7,810 bases of DNA from Pseudomonadota bacterium. Lineage in GTDB: Bacteria; Pseudomonadota; Gammaproteobacteria; UBA5335. The translations under genes were made by a program, and so were the position numbers. The stretch spans positions 1 to 7,810 of the forward strand of contig JAJXTQ010000080.1 in the NCBI GenBank assembly GCA_021783685.1, read 5' to 3'. Positions 1 through 6,221 of this stretch are shown here, piece by piece. The notes under the pieces are model-generated. The model made no database searches, was not told the origin of the DNA, and was given only the letters and a program-made list of their open reading frames with translations. Numbering within the stretch: the stretch's first letter is position 1; each line of letters opens with the position of its first letter.

Positions 1-882
1 AGGCGCGGTCAGAACGGTGAAGATCGACGGATCGCAATGGTCGAAACTGACCGTGTTGATCGCCATGAAGCAGGCCAGATCGTATTTGTACGGCGTCAGG
101 TTGCCGTGCCAGGCCACCACGTCCAGCGGCGAATGATCGAGGGTGGTGGCCCACAGCGTGTTCTGGAACTTCTGCACCAGCTCGGTCGGTTCGTCGCGAT
201 CCTCGAACCAGGCCACGGGCGCCAGGAAGTCGCGCGGATTGGCCAGCCCGTTGGCGCCGATCGGGCCGAGCTCGGGCAGGCGCAGCGGCGCGCCGTGGTT
301 CTCGGCAATGTAGCCCTGCGCGGTGCCGTCCGGCAGGCCGACGCGGAAGCGTACGCCGCGCGGGATCACGACGATTTCGCCCGGTGTGACCTGCAGCCGG
401 CCGAGCTCGGTATCGAGCGCGAGCCGTCCGTGCTGCGGGACGATCAGCAGCTCGCCGTCGGCGTTCCAGAACACGCGCTGCATGTTCCGGTTGGCGCGAT
501 AGAGATGCACCGAGATGCCGCCCCCCGGCGCTTCCGCCGCCGCCGCCAGCGTGAGCAGGCCGGACAGGAAATCGGCCGGCCCGTCCAGCATCGGCAGCGG
601 GTCCCAGCGCAGCCGGTTGGGCGTGGGTTCAGCGAGCGGCGCGGCGATCAGGCCGTTGTCTATGCGCCGGTAGCGCGGATGGGCCGCCGAGGGGCGGATG
701 CGATAGAGCCAGGTGCGCCGCTGCTCCCGCCGCGGCACGGTGAAGGGGGCGCCGGAGATCTGCTCGGCATACAGGCCGAGCGCGTGGCGCTGCGGCGAGT
801 TCTGTCTAGCCGGCAGTGCGCCCGCGACCGCCTCGGTCGCGAATTCGTTACCGAAACCGGAAAGCGTCTGGAGCCTGGACAT
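1..882 (-). CDS. hmgA: Homogentisate 1,2-dioxygenase, N-terminal two thirds (runs off the left edge)
   Basis: This enzyme opens the ring of homogentisate to give maleylacetoacetate, the central step of tyrosine and phenylacetate-type catabolism, in the cytoplasm with Fe(II). The frame is open for 294 codons from the ATG at 882 to base 1. The N-terminus carries the family signature: [11 protein letters not shown] near residue 8, then [22 protein letters not shown], of which NSPQ and GLYAEQ-SG are diagnostic. Further on, [40 protein letters not shown] and [11 protein letters not shown] match the family closely. Family members are about 430-450 residues, so roughly a third is missing, including the iron ligands (His335, Glu341, His371 in the human enzyme). 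The active site therefore cannot be checked. The start is preceded by GAGG about 7 bases upstream. It is the last visible gene of the minus-strand operon, 67 bases after the flavin hydroxylase. Later pathway genes such as fumarylacetoacetase may lie to the left (inference). Confidence 0.96.
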   Translation of the reverse strand, partial: MSRLQTLSGFGNEFATEAVAGALPARQNSPQRHALGLYAEQISGAPFTVPRREQRRTWLYRIRPSAAHPRYRRIDNGLIAAPLAEPTPNRLRWDPLPMLDGPADFLSGLLTLAAAAEAPGGGISVHLYRANRNMQRVFWNADGELLIVPQHGRLALDTELGRLQVTPGEIVVIPRGVRFRVGLPDGTAQGYIAENHGAPLRLPELGPIGANGLANPRDFLAPVAWFEDRDEPTELVQKFQNTLWATTLDHSPLDVVAWHGNLTPYKYDLACFMAINTVSFDHCDPSIFTVLTAP

Positions 883-949
883 GGGAGCCTCAAGAGAACA
901 AAACGAATCTAAGGACGCGTGTCGGACAGGGAGGCGATCCGCCATCCGC

Positions 950-2146
950 CTAAACCTCCACTGTCAGCGCATCGTACGCGAACAACCATTGGTAGCGTTG
1001 CTGGATCTTGTCGGGTGCCCATTCGCGCTCAATATAGGCGTCGGCCTGCTCCGGGTCGGTCAGCACCGGATTGTGAAAGCGCCGCGCATTGTCACTGGAC
1101 CCGCGGACGATCGCGCCGGTGCGCTCGACCCGCGCCCGTTCGTAGCGGGTGAACGCTTCCTCGACCGAAGCGCTGGCATCAAGGCAGCGCGCCAGCACCA
1201 CGCCGTCCTCGATCGCCGCGTTCGCGCCCTGCGCCAGGAATGGCAGCGTGGGGTGGCAGGCATCGCCCAGCAGCGTGACCCTGCCGACGCTCCAGCGGCG
1301 CAGCGGTTCGCGACCGAGCAGCGCCCATTTGTACGGAACCTCAATGTTCCGCGCGATGATCTTCACGTCCTCGTGCCAGCGAGCGAAATCGGCGATGCAG
1401 TCGTCGATGGTGCCGCGCTCGGTCCAGGACTCCACCCCCCAGTTCTCTCGCTCGATCACGCCGACGAAATTCAGCAACTGGCCACGTCGGAGTGGGTACA
1501 TGACCACATGACCGCCCGGCCCGATCCAGTTGATGCCGACGGGCCGGCGCAGGCGTTCGGGCAGGCGCGCGGTCGGCACCAGACCACGCCAGGCCACGAC
1601 CCCCAAGAACTCGGCCTCCGATGGCCCGAACAACGCCTGGCGGATCTGGGAATGCACCCCGTCGGCCCCCACCAAGGCATCGCCCGCCACCGCACGCCCA
1701 TCGTGCAGATGCAGACGCACACCGTTGCCGTCCTGCACGAAACCCACGCCCCTGGCGTCGAGATGGATGCACCCAGGTTTTGTCGCTGAAACCGCCTCGG
1801 CGAGCAGCTGATGCAAGTCACCGCGATGGACGAACCAGTAGGGGGCGCCGTATCGGGCCACTGATTCCATACCGAGATCGAAAAGCTTCCAGCTCCGCCC
1901 GCTGCCATAGAGCCGCAGCTCCTTGCCCGCGGCCTCGCAGACGACGCGCTGCAGCGCCGCGCGCAGTCCGAGTGCGATCAACACCCGCGTGCCGTTCGCC
2001 GCCAGCTGCAGGCCGGCGCCCGCCTCGCGCAATTCGCCAGCCTGCTCATAGACATCGACGTCGTAACCCGCGCGCAGGAGGGCCAGGGTGGCAGTCAGAC
2101 CGCCGACTCCCGCCCCGACGACCAGGATATGTGGCTTGACTGTCAT
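950..2146 (-). CDS. FAD-dependent aromatic-ring monooxygenase (salicylate / 3-hydroxybenzoate hydroxylase group)
   Basis: A 398-residue single-component flavoprotein hydroxylase, full length for the group A family. An N-terminal Rossmann motif VVGAGVGG (G11, G13, G16) with E34 after strand 2 binds FAD. The DG motif VGADG (D162, G163) bridges FAD and NAD(P)H. The GD motif LLGDACHP (G294, D295) contacts the FAD ribose and is followed by the usual [10 protein letters not shown] segment. The regions around [19 protein letters not shown] and the C-terminal QWLFAYDA resemble salicylate 1-hydroxylase, 3-hydroxybenzoate 6-hydroxylase and 6-hydroxynicotinate 3-monooxygenase. Family members hydroxylate phenolic acids ortho or para to an OH, often with decarboxylation. 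The position in front of hmgA suggests para-hydroxylation of a hydroxyphenylacetate-like acid to homogentisate, which is inference. I chose the ATG at 2146, not the in-frame ATG at 2212, because GGAAGG lies just upstream and the Rossmann strand starts at once. The longer start would also reach back into the end of the P450 gene. Confidence 0.9.
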   Translation of the reverse strand: MTVKPHILVVGAGVGGLTATLALLRAGYDVDVYEQAGELREAGAGLQLAANGTRVLIALGLRAALQRVVCEAAGKELRLYGSGRSWKLFDLGMESVARYGAPYWFVHRGDLHQLLAEAVSATKPGCIHLDARGVGFVQDGNGVRLHLHDGRAVAGDALVGADGVHSQIRQALFGPSEAEFLGVVAWRGLVPTARLPERLRRPVGINWIGPGGHVVMYPLRRGQLLNFVGVIERENWGVESWTERGTIDDCIADFARWHEDVKIIARNIEVPYKWALLGREPLRRWSVGRVTLLGDACHPTLPFLAQGANAAIEDGVVLARCLDASASVEEAFTRYERARVERTGAIVRGSSDNARRFHNPVLTDPEQADAYIEREWAPDKIQQRYQWLFAYDALTVEV

Positions 2147-2195
2147 TCGCCTTCCACCCCTGGAATATCTCCGGCCGCGCGGCGACAAGACCGCA

Positions 2196-4610
2196 TCACA
2201 GATCGAGCACAATCCGCGGCGCGCCCGCGCGCGAGCAGCATGCCATCATCCTGGTGCCGCTCCGCCGTTCGGCGCGCGTCAGCACACAATCGCGGTGGTC
2301 GATCTCGCCCGCCAACACCCGCACCTCGCAGGATCCGCATAGGCCTTCCTCGCAGTTGCTCTGAATGTCGATCTCGGCGGCCCGCAGCGCAGCAAGCAGG
2401 GTCTGGTCGGCTGGCACATGGAGGACGCCACCGGAGCGCTTCAGTCCGACATCGAATGCACGTTCGATAGCCGGGTCAAGGCTCCTGAAGGTGGACGCGA
2501 AATGCTCGACCCGCAGTGCCTCCTCGGGCCAGTGCGCACAGCATCTGGCCAATGCATCGAGCATCCGCGCTGGACCGCAGGCATAGATCCGGGTGTCGGG
2601 GTCCGAATGCGCAAGCAGTGTGGCGAAATCGGCCCTCTGGCCGTCCGCGCCCGCGTAGAGATGTAGCCGATCGCCGTGGCTGCGGCGAAGCTGATCGGTG
2701 AACGCCATCGTTGTCCGCGCCCGGCCACTGTAATGGATCTGGTAGTCCATGCCGACCGCCTGCGCGCGCCGCGCCATCGCGACGATGGGGGTGATCCCGA
2801 TGCCGCCCGCGATGAAAATGACTCTGGGCGCGGCCTCGTCCAGCAGAAAGTGATTACGCGGCCCGCGTATCCGGAGCTGATCACCCGGTCGGACCACGGT
2901 GTGGATCCAGTCCGAGCCGCCGCGGCCGTGCGGCTCGCGCAGCACGGCAATCTCCAACGCTCCGGTGTCAGCGGGGTCCCCGCACAGGGAATACTGGCGC
3001 AAGCAAGCGGGACTGCCGCATTCAACGTCGATATGCGCCCCCGGCGTCCAGCGCGGCAAGGGCGAGGCACCGGCGGAGAGAAGCCGTAGCACGATCACGC
3101 CCTCTGCGACCGGCGTGACCGAGGCGACCGTGAGGCTGCGCGTCATCGACTGCCGCAAGGGCTCGCCGATCCGCGCCTGCGGACCGACGGCGAGCACGGC
3201 ACCGTCACGCCGTTCCGGATTGCGTTGCGGATCCCACGCCACCCAGACATGCCGGGGGCCGCGAAAGGAAATGTTCGGGAAGTAGTTGAAAGTCTGGTCA
3301 GGGAGCAGCCGCATATGCGGCAGGCGCCGCGCAAGCTCCGCCACCATGATCTGCATTTCCATGCGCCCCAGGTTCTTGCCTAGGCACTGATGTGCCCCGA
3401 ACCCAAGGGTGAGGTGATCGCTCGCGTTGTCGCGCCGGATATCGAAAAAATCCGGATCCAGGAAATGCCTCGGATCGTGGTTGGCCGAGGCGATGACCAT
3501 CAGCAGCCGAGAACCCGCCGGGATATCTACCCCTTCTACCCGCGCATCCCGGGTTGCCAGCCGTCGCCAGGCCGCGATCGACCCGCTGTGGCGCAGGCAT
3601 TCCTCGATCGCTCCCGGGATCAGGTCCGGGTCGGCGCAGATCTCAGCCCACGCGGTCGGGTGTTGCAGCAGAAGCTTGATCGCGTTGGCGGATGCGAAGG
3701 CCGTCGTTTCATGGGCCGCGACGATGATCGCCATCATCATCGAATGTAGATAGGAGTCGGTCACGACCTCCGGATATTCGGTCTGTTGGCGGATGGAGTA
3801 GCGCATCCAGCCTGGACCGTCGGGCGTCCGTCGCATCTTTTCGAGCACGCTACCGGCGTACTGCCAGAACTGGCCCACCGCGTGCGCCACCGCGATCTGC
3901 TCCTCCGCGCTCGGCCGGCCGAAGGTGTTCACGGTGTGCGCGACCGAGTACCGCCGCAGCGTCTGCATATCCTCGTCGTCGACCCCCAGGAAGTGCAGTG
4001 CCACCATTAGCGGCACTTCCCACAACATCTCATCGACCAGATCGACCTTGCCACGGTCGATGAAGCGGTTCACCGCTTCGCAAGTGAGACGGCGGATCAT
4101 GGGTTCGTGTGCCCGCAGGCGTTCCGCTGCGAAGGGGTCCATCAGCACACGGCGCCGCGCCATGTGCGCCGGCTCGTCCTCGTTGACCAGGGTGCGGTTC
4201 ATCCCGTAGTCGTAGGACGCCAGGATCGCGCTCACCTCGGCGTGCGGCGGGGCCATTTTCTCCAGCACGATTGACGGGCTGTAGGTGACGTTGTCGCGGA
4301 ATATCTCCTTGATGGCGCGATAGCGGGTCACCACCCAGTAGCCGAGGCGAGGGCTGAAGAAGACCGGGGCTTGCTCTCTGGCCCAGCGCACATACTCGGC
4401 CGGGTCCTGCATGTAGGCGTGTTCGAACGGGTCGAAACCGGCGGCCCCGGCGGGACACGCCGCTTCGCCGGCTGGCGCCGCCGCATGCGCAACGGGGCAG
4501 GAGCCAGGGCCGGACACGGCGGTGGATACGGCGGCCGGCGCGAAACCAGGGGGCCCCCCGCCCCCGACCGGCGCCGCCCGCTCCGGTTTCCCGGGTGAGC
4601 GCTCATCCAT
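2196..4610 (-). CDS. Self-sufficient cytochrome P450 fused to FMN/2Fe-2S reductase (CYP116B-like, class VII)
   Basis: An 804-residue fusion that inserts one oxygen atom into a substrate using NAD(P)H without separate redox partners. Residues 1-58 are a Pro/Ala/Gly-rich extension. Residues 59-460 are the P450: I-helix AAHETT (298-303), K-helix E337-x-x-R340 and heme loop FGAHQCLG with ligand Cys409. Residues about 485-715 form the ferredoxin-reductase-like part: FMN motif RQYSL (538-542), nucleotide-binding GGIGITP (602-608) and CGP (678-680). Residues 716-804 are the 2Fe-2S ferredoxin with Cys753, Cys758, Cys761 and Cys791 (C-x4-C-x2-C, then CCSRA). This order is that of P450RhF/CYP116B proteins, which act on varied aromatics, alkyl aryl compounds, thiocarbamates and alkanes, so the substrate cannot be read off. 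Its ATG lies inside the end of the VOC gene (ATGGATGA overlap), with GGAGGGAG about 10 bases upstream. Co-transcription with the flavin hydroxylase and hmgA points to an aromatic substrate (inference). Confidence 0.95.
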   Translation of the reverse strand: MDERSPGKPERAAPVGGGGPPGFAPAAVSTAVSGPGSCPVAHAAAPAGEAACPAGAAGFDPFEHAYMQDPAEYVRWAREQAPVFFSPRLGYWVVTRYRAIKEIFRDNVTYSPSIVLEKMAPPHAEVSAILASYDYGMNRTLVNEDEPAHMARRRVLMDPFAAERLRAHEPMIRRLTCEAVNRFIDRGKVDLVDEMLWEVPLMVALHFLGVDDEDMQTLRRYSVAHTVNTFGRPSAEEQIAVAHAVGQFWQYAGSVLEKMRRTPDGPGWMRYSIRQQTEYPEVVTDSYLHSMMMAIIVAAHETTAFASANAIKLLLQHPTAWAEICADPDLIPGAIEECLRHSGSIAAWRRLATRDARVEGVDIPAGSRLLMVIASANHDPRHFLDPDFFDIRRDNASDHLTLGFGAHQCLGKNLGRMEMQIMVAELARRLPHMRLLPDQTFNYFPNISFRGPRHVWVAWDPQRNPERRDGAVLAVGPQARIGEPLRQSMTRSLTVASVTPVAEGVIVLRLLSAGASPLPRWTPGAHIDVECGSPACLRQYSLCGDPADTGALEIAVLREPHGRGGSDWIHTVVRPGDQLRIRGPRNHFLLDEAAPRVIFIAGGIGITPIVAMARRAQAVGMDYQIHYSGRARTTMAFTDQLRRSHGDRLHLYAGADGQRADFATLLAHSDPDTRIYACGPARMLDALARCCAHWPEEALRVEHFASTFRSLDPAIERAFDVGLKRSGGVLHVPADQTLLAALRAAEIDIQSNCEEGLCGSCEVRVLAGEIDHRDCVLTRAERRSGTRMMACCSRAGAPRIVLDL

Positions 4611-5121
4611 GTACTAAGGTCTCCCTCCGGGTCCAGTGCGCCAGCCGCTCATGAGCCGCCGCGATCGCGGCAGCGTCCTCCGCCACGGTGGAAGTGCGTG
4701 CCGTCAGCTCCAGACGCAGGCCGTTGGGATCGAAGAAATAGATGCTCTGCACGAAGCCGTGGTCGACCAGGCCGAGCACCTCCACGCCCGCCGCGCGCAA
4801 CCGGTCGTGCGCGGCCTGCACCTCCTTCACGGTGCCGAGTTCCATCGCGAAGTGATTGACCCAGGCCGGCGTGTTGGGCGAAGGGGCGGCAGCTTCGCCG
4901 TCCCCCAGATCGAAGAAGGCGATGCAGGAACCGTCGCCGAGCTGGAAGAACAGGTGGACGTAGGGCTGGTGCTCGCCCGTGCTCGGCACGGTATCGGCTT
5001 TGATGACATGGACCAGTGGCAACCCGAGCAGGTCCTCGTAGAAACGCCGGGTCTCCTCGGCGTTGCGACACCGCCAAGCAAAATGGTGCAGTTGGCGGAT
5101 CTGCGGTGGGCGCGACGACAT
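4603..5121 (-). CDS. VOC-superfamily protein (glyoxalase / extradiol dioxygenase-like)
   Basis: A 172-residue protein of the vicinal oxygen chelate fold, with the two expected beta-alpha-beta-beta-beta modules. Module 1 begins IRQLHHFAWRC (His13 a probable metal ligand) and contains the typical FYEDLLGLPLV helix. Module 2 begins WVNHFAMEL (His90) and ends FFDPNGLRLELT (Glu138). His13, His90 and Glu138 could form a His-His-Glu metal site as in glyoxalase-type lyases and small extradiol dioxygenases. At the end of module 1 (IAFFDLGD) the usual Glu is replaced by Asp71. The family includes ring-cleavage dioxygenases, isomerases and resistance proteins, so the exact reaction is open. As first gene of a ring-hydroxylation operon, a role in ring cleavage or handling a reactive intermediate is plausible (inference). 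I chose the ATG at 5121 because GGGGAGGAG sits about 9 bases upstream. A longer in-frame start at 5205 would add 28 low-similarity residues. The stop overlaps the P450 start by 8 bases. Confidence 0.85.
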   Translation of the reverse strand: MSSRPPQIRQLHHFAWRCRNAEETRRFYEDLLGLPLVHVIKADTVPSTGEHQPYVHLFFQLGDGSCIAFFDLGDGEAAAPSPNTPAWVNHFAMELGTVKEVQAAHDRLRAAGVEVLGLVDHGFVQSIYFFDPNGLRLELTARTSTVAEDAAAIAAAHERLAHWTRRETLVHG

Positions 5122-5143
5122 GGCAGGCGGCTCCTCCCCGATC

Positions 5144-5216
5144 GATAACCGGCCCGGATCGGCTAGAGCGCATTGACAGCGCGCCGCCGGGTGCCGATAT
5201 CTCAAGAAAGGTTATC
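5144..5216. repeat. 7-base inverted repeat GATAACC...GGTTATC, candidate operator half-sites
   Basis: GATAACC at 5144-5150 and its exact reverse complement GGTTATC at 5210-5216 are separated by 59 bases. They flank the candidate rightward promoter at 5173-5201. Each arm lies next to CCGG-type sequence: the left arm runs into AACCGG and the right arm into CCGGTT, so the flanks also show mirrored symmetry. A pair of sites around a promoter between divergent genes is a common layout for a regulator that controls both. A 7-base match in 168 bases could also be chance. Confidence 0.35.
5173..5201 (+). promoter_or_regulatory. Possible sigma70-type promoter for the LuxR-type gene
   Basis: A perfect TTGACA -35 hexamer occupies 5173-5178. 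At the ideal 17-base spacing lies GATATC (5196-5201), which matches the TATAAT consensus at only three positions. Transcription would start near 5208, leaving a leader of about 80 bases before the regulator's ATG. The -35 is convincing and the -10 is weak. Confidence 0.3.
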
Positions 5217-5289
5217 CGGTTCCCGCTGCCCTGTCTGTCGCTGAAACAAGGGACACCGGCAAAAGATTTACCAGGGTCGGGAGCGAACG

Positions 5290-6078
5290 ATGGCAGATAG
5301 GGCGCTGGCGCGGCCTTGGCCGAGACAGGATGTGGGCAGTGACGTCGCCGCGATGATCGAGGCACTCGGGACAGGCGATTTCTCCGCGGCGTTGCTGAAA
5401 GCCGTGAGCGGGGTCCTGGTGGTCGATCATTGCGCTGCCTTCATGATCGGAGCCGGGACGGCTCCGCCCGTGCTGCTGCTCGCGACCAGCCGGCATGATG
5501 CCGCCTTTGCCCAACGCGCTGCGCGGCGTTACGCCGACGAATACTGGCGCTTCGATCCGGCCATGGCGTCGGTCCGAGGCCATGGCCGCCCGGCAACAAT
5601 CCGCCTGACCTGGAATGCGATCCACCATACCCCGTTCCGGGAGGAGTGCTACGTCACCGCGGGCGTCATCGACCGTCTATCGGTTCTGGCGCCGGCTGGC
5701 GATGGCGCGCATATTCTGTTGAGCGTATTCCGGCTGCGGGAAACAGGATTCTTCCACAACCCCGAGGCGAGCCGATTTGCAGCCGCGGCCGATCTGTTTA
5801 TTGCCTGCGTCCGCAAGCATAGGCGATTGCTGCCGCCCATGGCGTCGGGACCCGTACCCGGACTGAGCGCGCGGGAGGGCGAGGTTGCCCAGGGTTTCAT
5901 GGCCGGCCAGACGGTGCATGGCGTTGCCGCGGCGCTCGGTCTGTCCACGAGTACGGTCGAGACGTACCGCAAACGGATCTACGCCAAGCTCGGTGTCCGC
6001 AGCCGTATCGGACTCGCTCGCTGCCTGACAGGGCAGGCGAGCGGGCCGCACGGCGGGGGGCTGCCATGCCGCCGCTGA
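5290..6078 (+). CDS. LuxR/GerE-family transcriptional regulator without receiver domain
   Basis: A 262-residue DNA-binding regulator. Residues 190-246 are a clear GerE-type helix-turn-helix: GLSAREGEVAQGFMAG, then VAAALGLSTSTVETYRKRI with the recognition helix at about 219-231, ending YAKLGVRSR. The N-terminal 180 residues show no phospho-acceptor receiver pattern and no Walker motif. They look like a small-molecule or PAS/GAF-like sensing domain. The segment RRYADEYWRFDPAMA (79-93) loosely recalls the Y...DPv region of LuxR ligand-binding domains, but I see no firm match to autoinducer-binding proteins. The start is supported by GGGAG six bases before the ATG. It is transcribed away from the aromatic operon, so control of that operon in response to its substrate is likely (inference). 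A possible small ORF overlaps its last 13 bases. Confidence 0.88.
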   Translation: MADRALARPWPRQDVGSDVAAMIEALGTGDFSAALLKAVSGVLVVDHCAAFMIGAGTAPPVLLLATSRHDAAFAQRAARRYADEYWRFDPAMASVRGHGRPATIRLTWNAIHHTPFREECYVTAGVIDRLSVLAPAGDGAHILLSVFRLRETGFFHNPEASRFAAAADLFIACVRKHRRLLPPMASGPVPGLSAREGEVAQGFMAGQTVHGVAAALGLSTSTVETYRKRIYAKLGVRSRIGLARCLTGQASGPHGGGLPCRR

Positions 6079-6221
6079 ACCAGCCCCTGCCTGAGGCCAT
6101 GAAGCAGGCTGTCATATGCGCTGCTGCCGATCAGGTCCCGATCCCGCCGCCGAGCGCGCGTCGTCGCCGCCCGCGATGCCGTCCCTGGGCGATCGATCCC
6201 CCCGAAAAGGCCGACCGATGA
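6066..6221 (+). CDS. Possible small ORF (51 residues) bridging the regulator and the citrate-synthase-like gene
   Basis: An ATG at 6066, preceded by a GGGGGG run that could serve as a weak ribosome site, opens a 51-residue frame ending in TGA at 6219-6221. It overlaps the last 13 bases of the LuxR-type gene and shares ATGA with the ATG at 6218 of the next gene, the geometry of translationally coupled genes. The product begins MPPLNQPLPEAMKQAVICAA, followed by a Pro stretch, an Arg-rich run (ARRRRPR) and a hydrophilic end. I recognise no family. The Arg/Pro bias is what chance frames in GC-rich DNA give, so this may simply be a leader that happens to be open. The case rests on gene geometry alone. 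Confidence 0.3.
   Translation: MPPLNQPLPEAMKQAVICAAADQVPIPPPSARRRRPRCRPWAIDPPEKADR

Larger units (their letters stand above)
5122..5289. promoter_or_regulatory. Divergent control region between the aromatic operon and the LuxR-type gene
   Basis: This 168-base non-coding stretch separates two genes transcribed away from each other, so it must hold the promoter of the regulator and very probably that of the VOC-P450-hydroxylase-hmgA operon. It contains a recognisable rightward -35 element and an inverted repeat, both listed separately. I could not find a convincing sigma70-type promoter reading left toward the VOC gene, which would fit an activator-dependent promoter (inference). Confidence 0.6.

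Noticed and set aside
37..912. 291-residue plus-strand open frame over hmgA
   Set aside because: It is antisense to a clearly recognisable homogentisate dioxygenase, rich in Arg/Ala/Gly without motifs, and typical of complementary frames in GC-rich coding DNA.
883..949. Possible separate promoter for hmgA in the 67-base gap
   Set aside because: The stretch is slightly AT-richer near hmgA, but no -35/-10 pair with acceptable spacing could be identified.
713..1789. 358-residue plus-strand open frame
   Set aside because: It spans antisense of both hmgA and the flavin hydroxylase, ignores the gene boundary between them and shows no domain signature.
2147..2212. Upstream start of the FAD hydroxylase at 2212
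   Set aside because: The extra 22 residues precede the Rossmann strand without matching the family and would overlap the P450 C-terminus. The ATG at 2146 has a better ribosome site.
62..6109. 14-base match GCCATGAAGCAGGC at 62-75 and 6096-6109
   Set aside because: One copy is inside conserved hmgA coding sequence and there is no other flanking similarity, so it is best explained as chance.
6116..6217. Longer start of the citrate-synthase-like gene at ATG 6116
   Set aside because: There is no good ribosome site, and the added residues are Pro/Arg/Ser-rich without similarity. The ATG at 6218 has AAAAGG at proper spacing.
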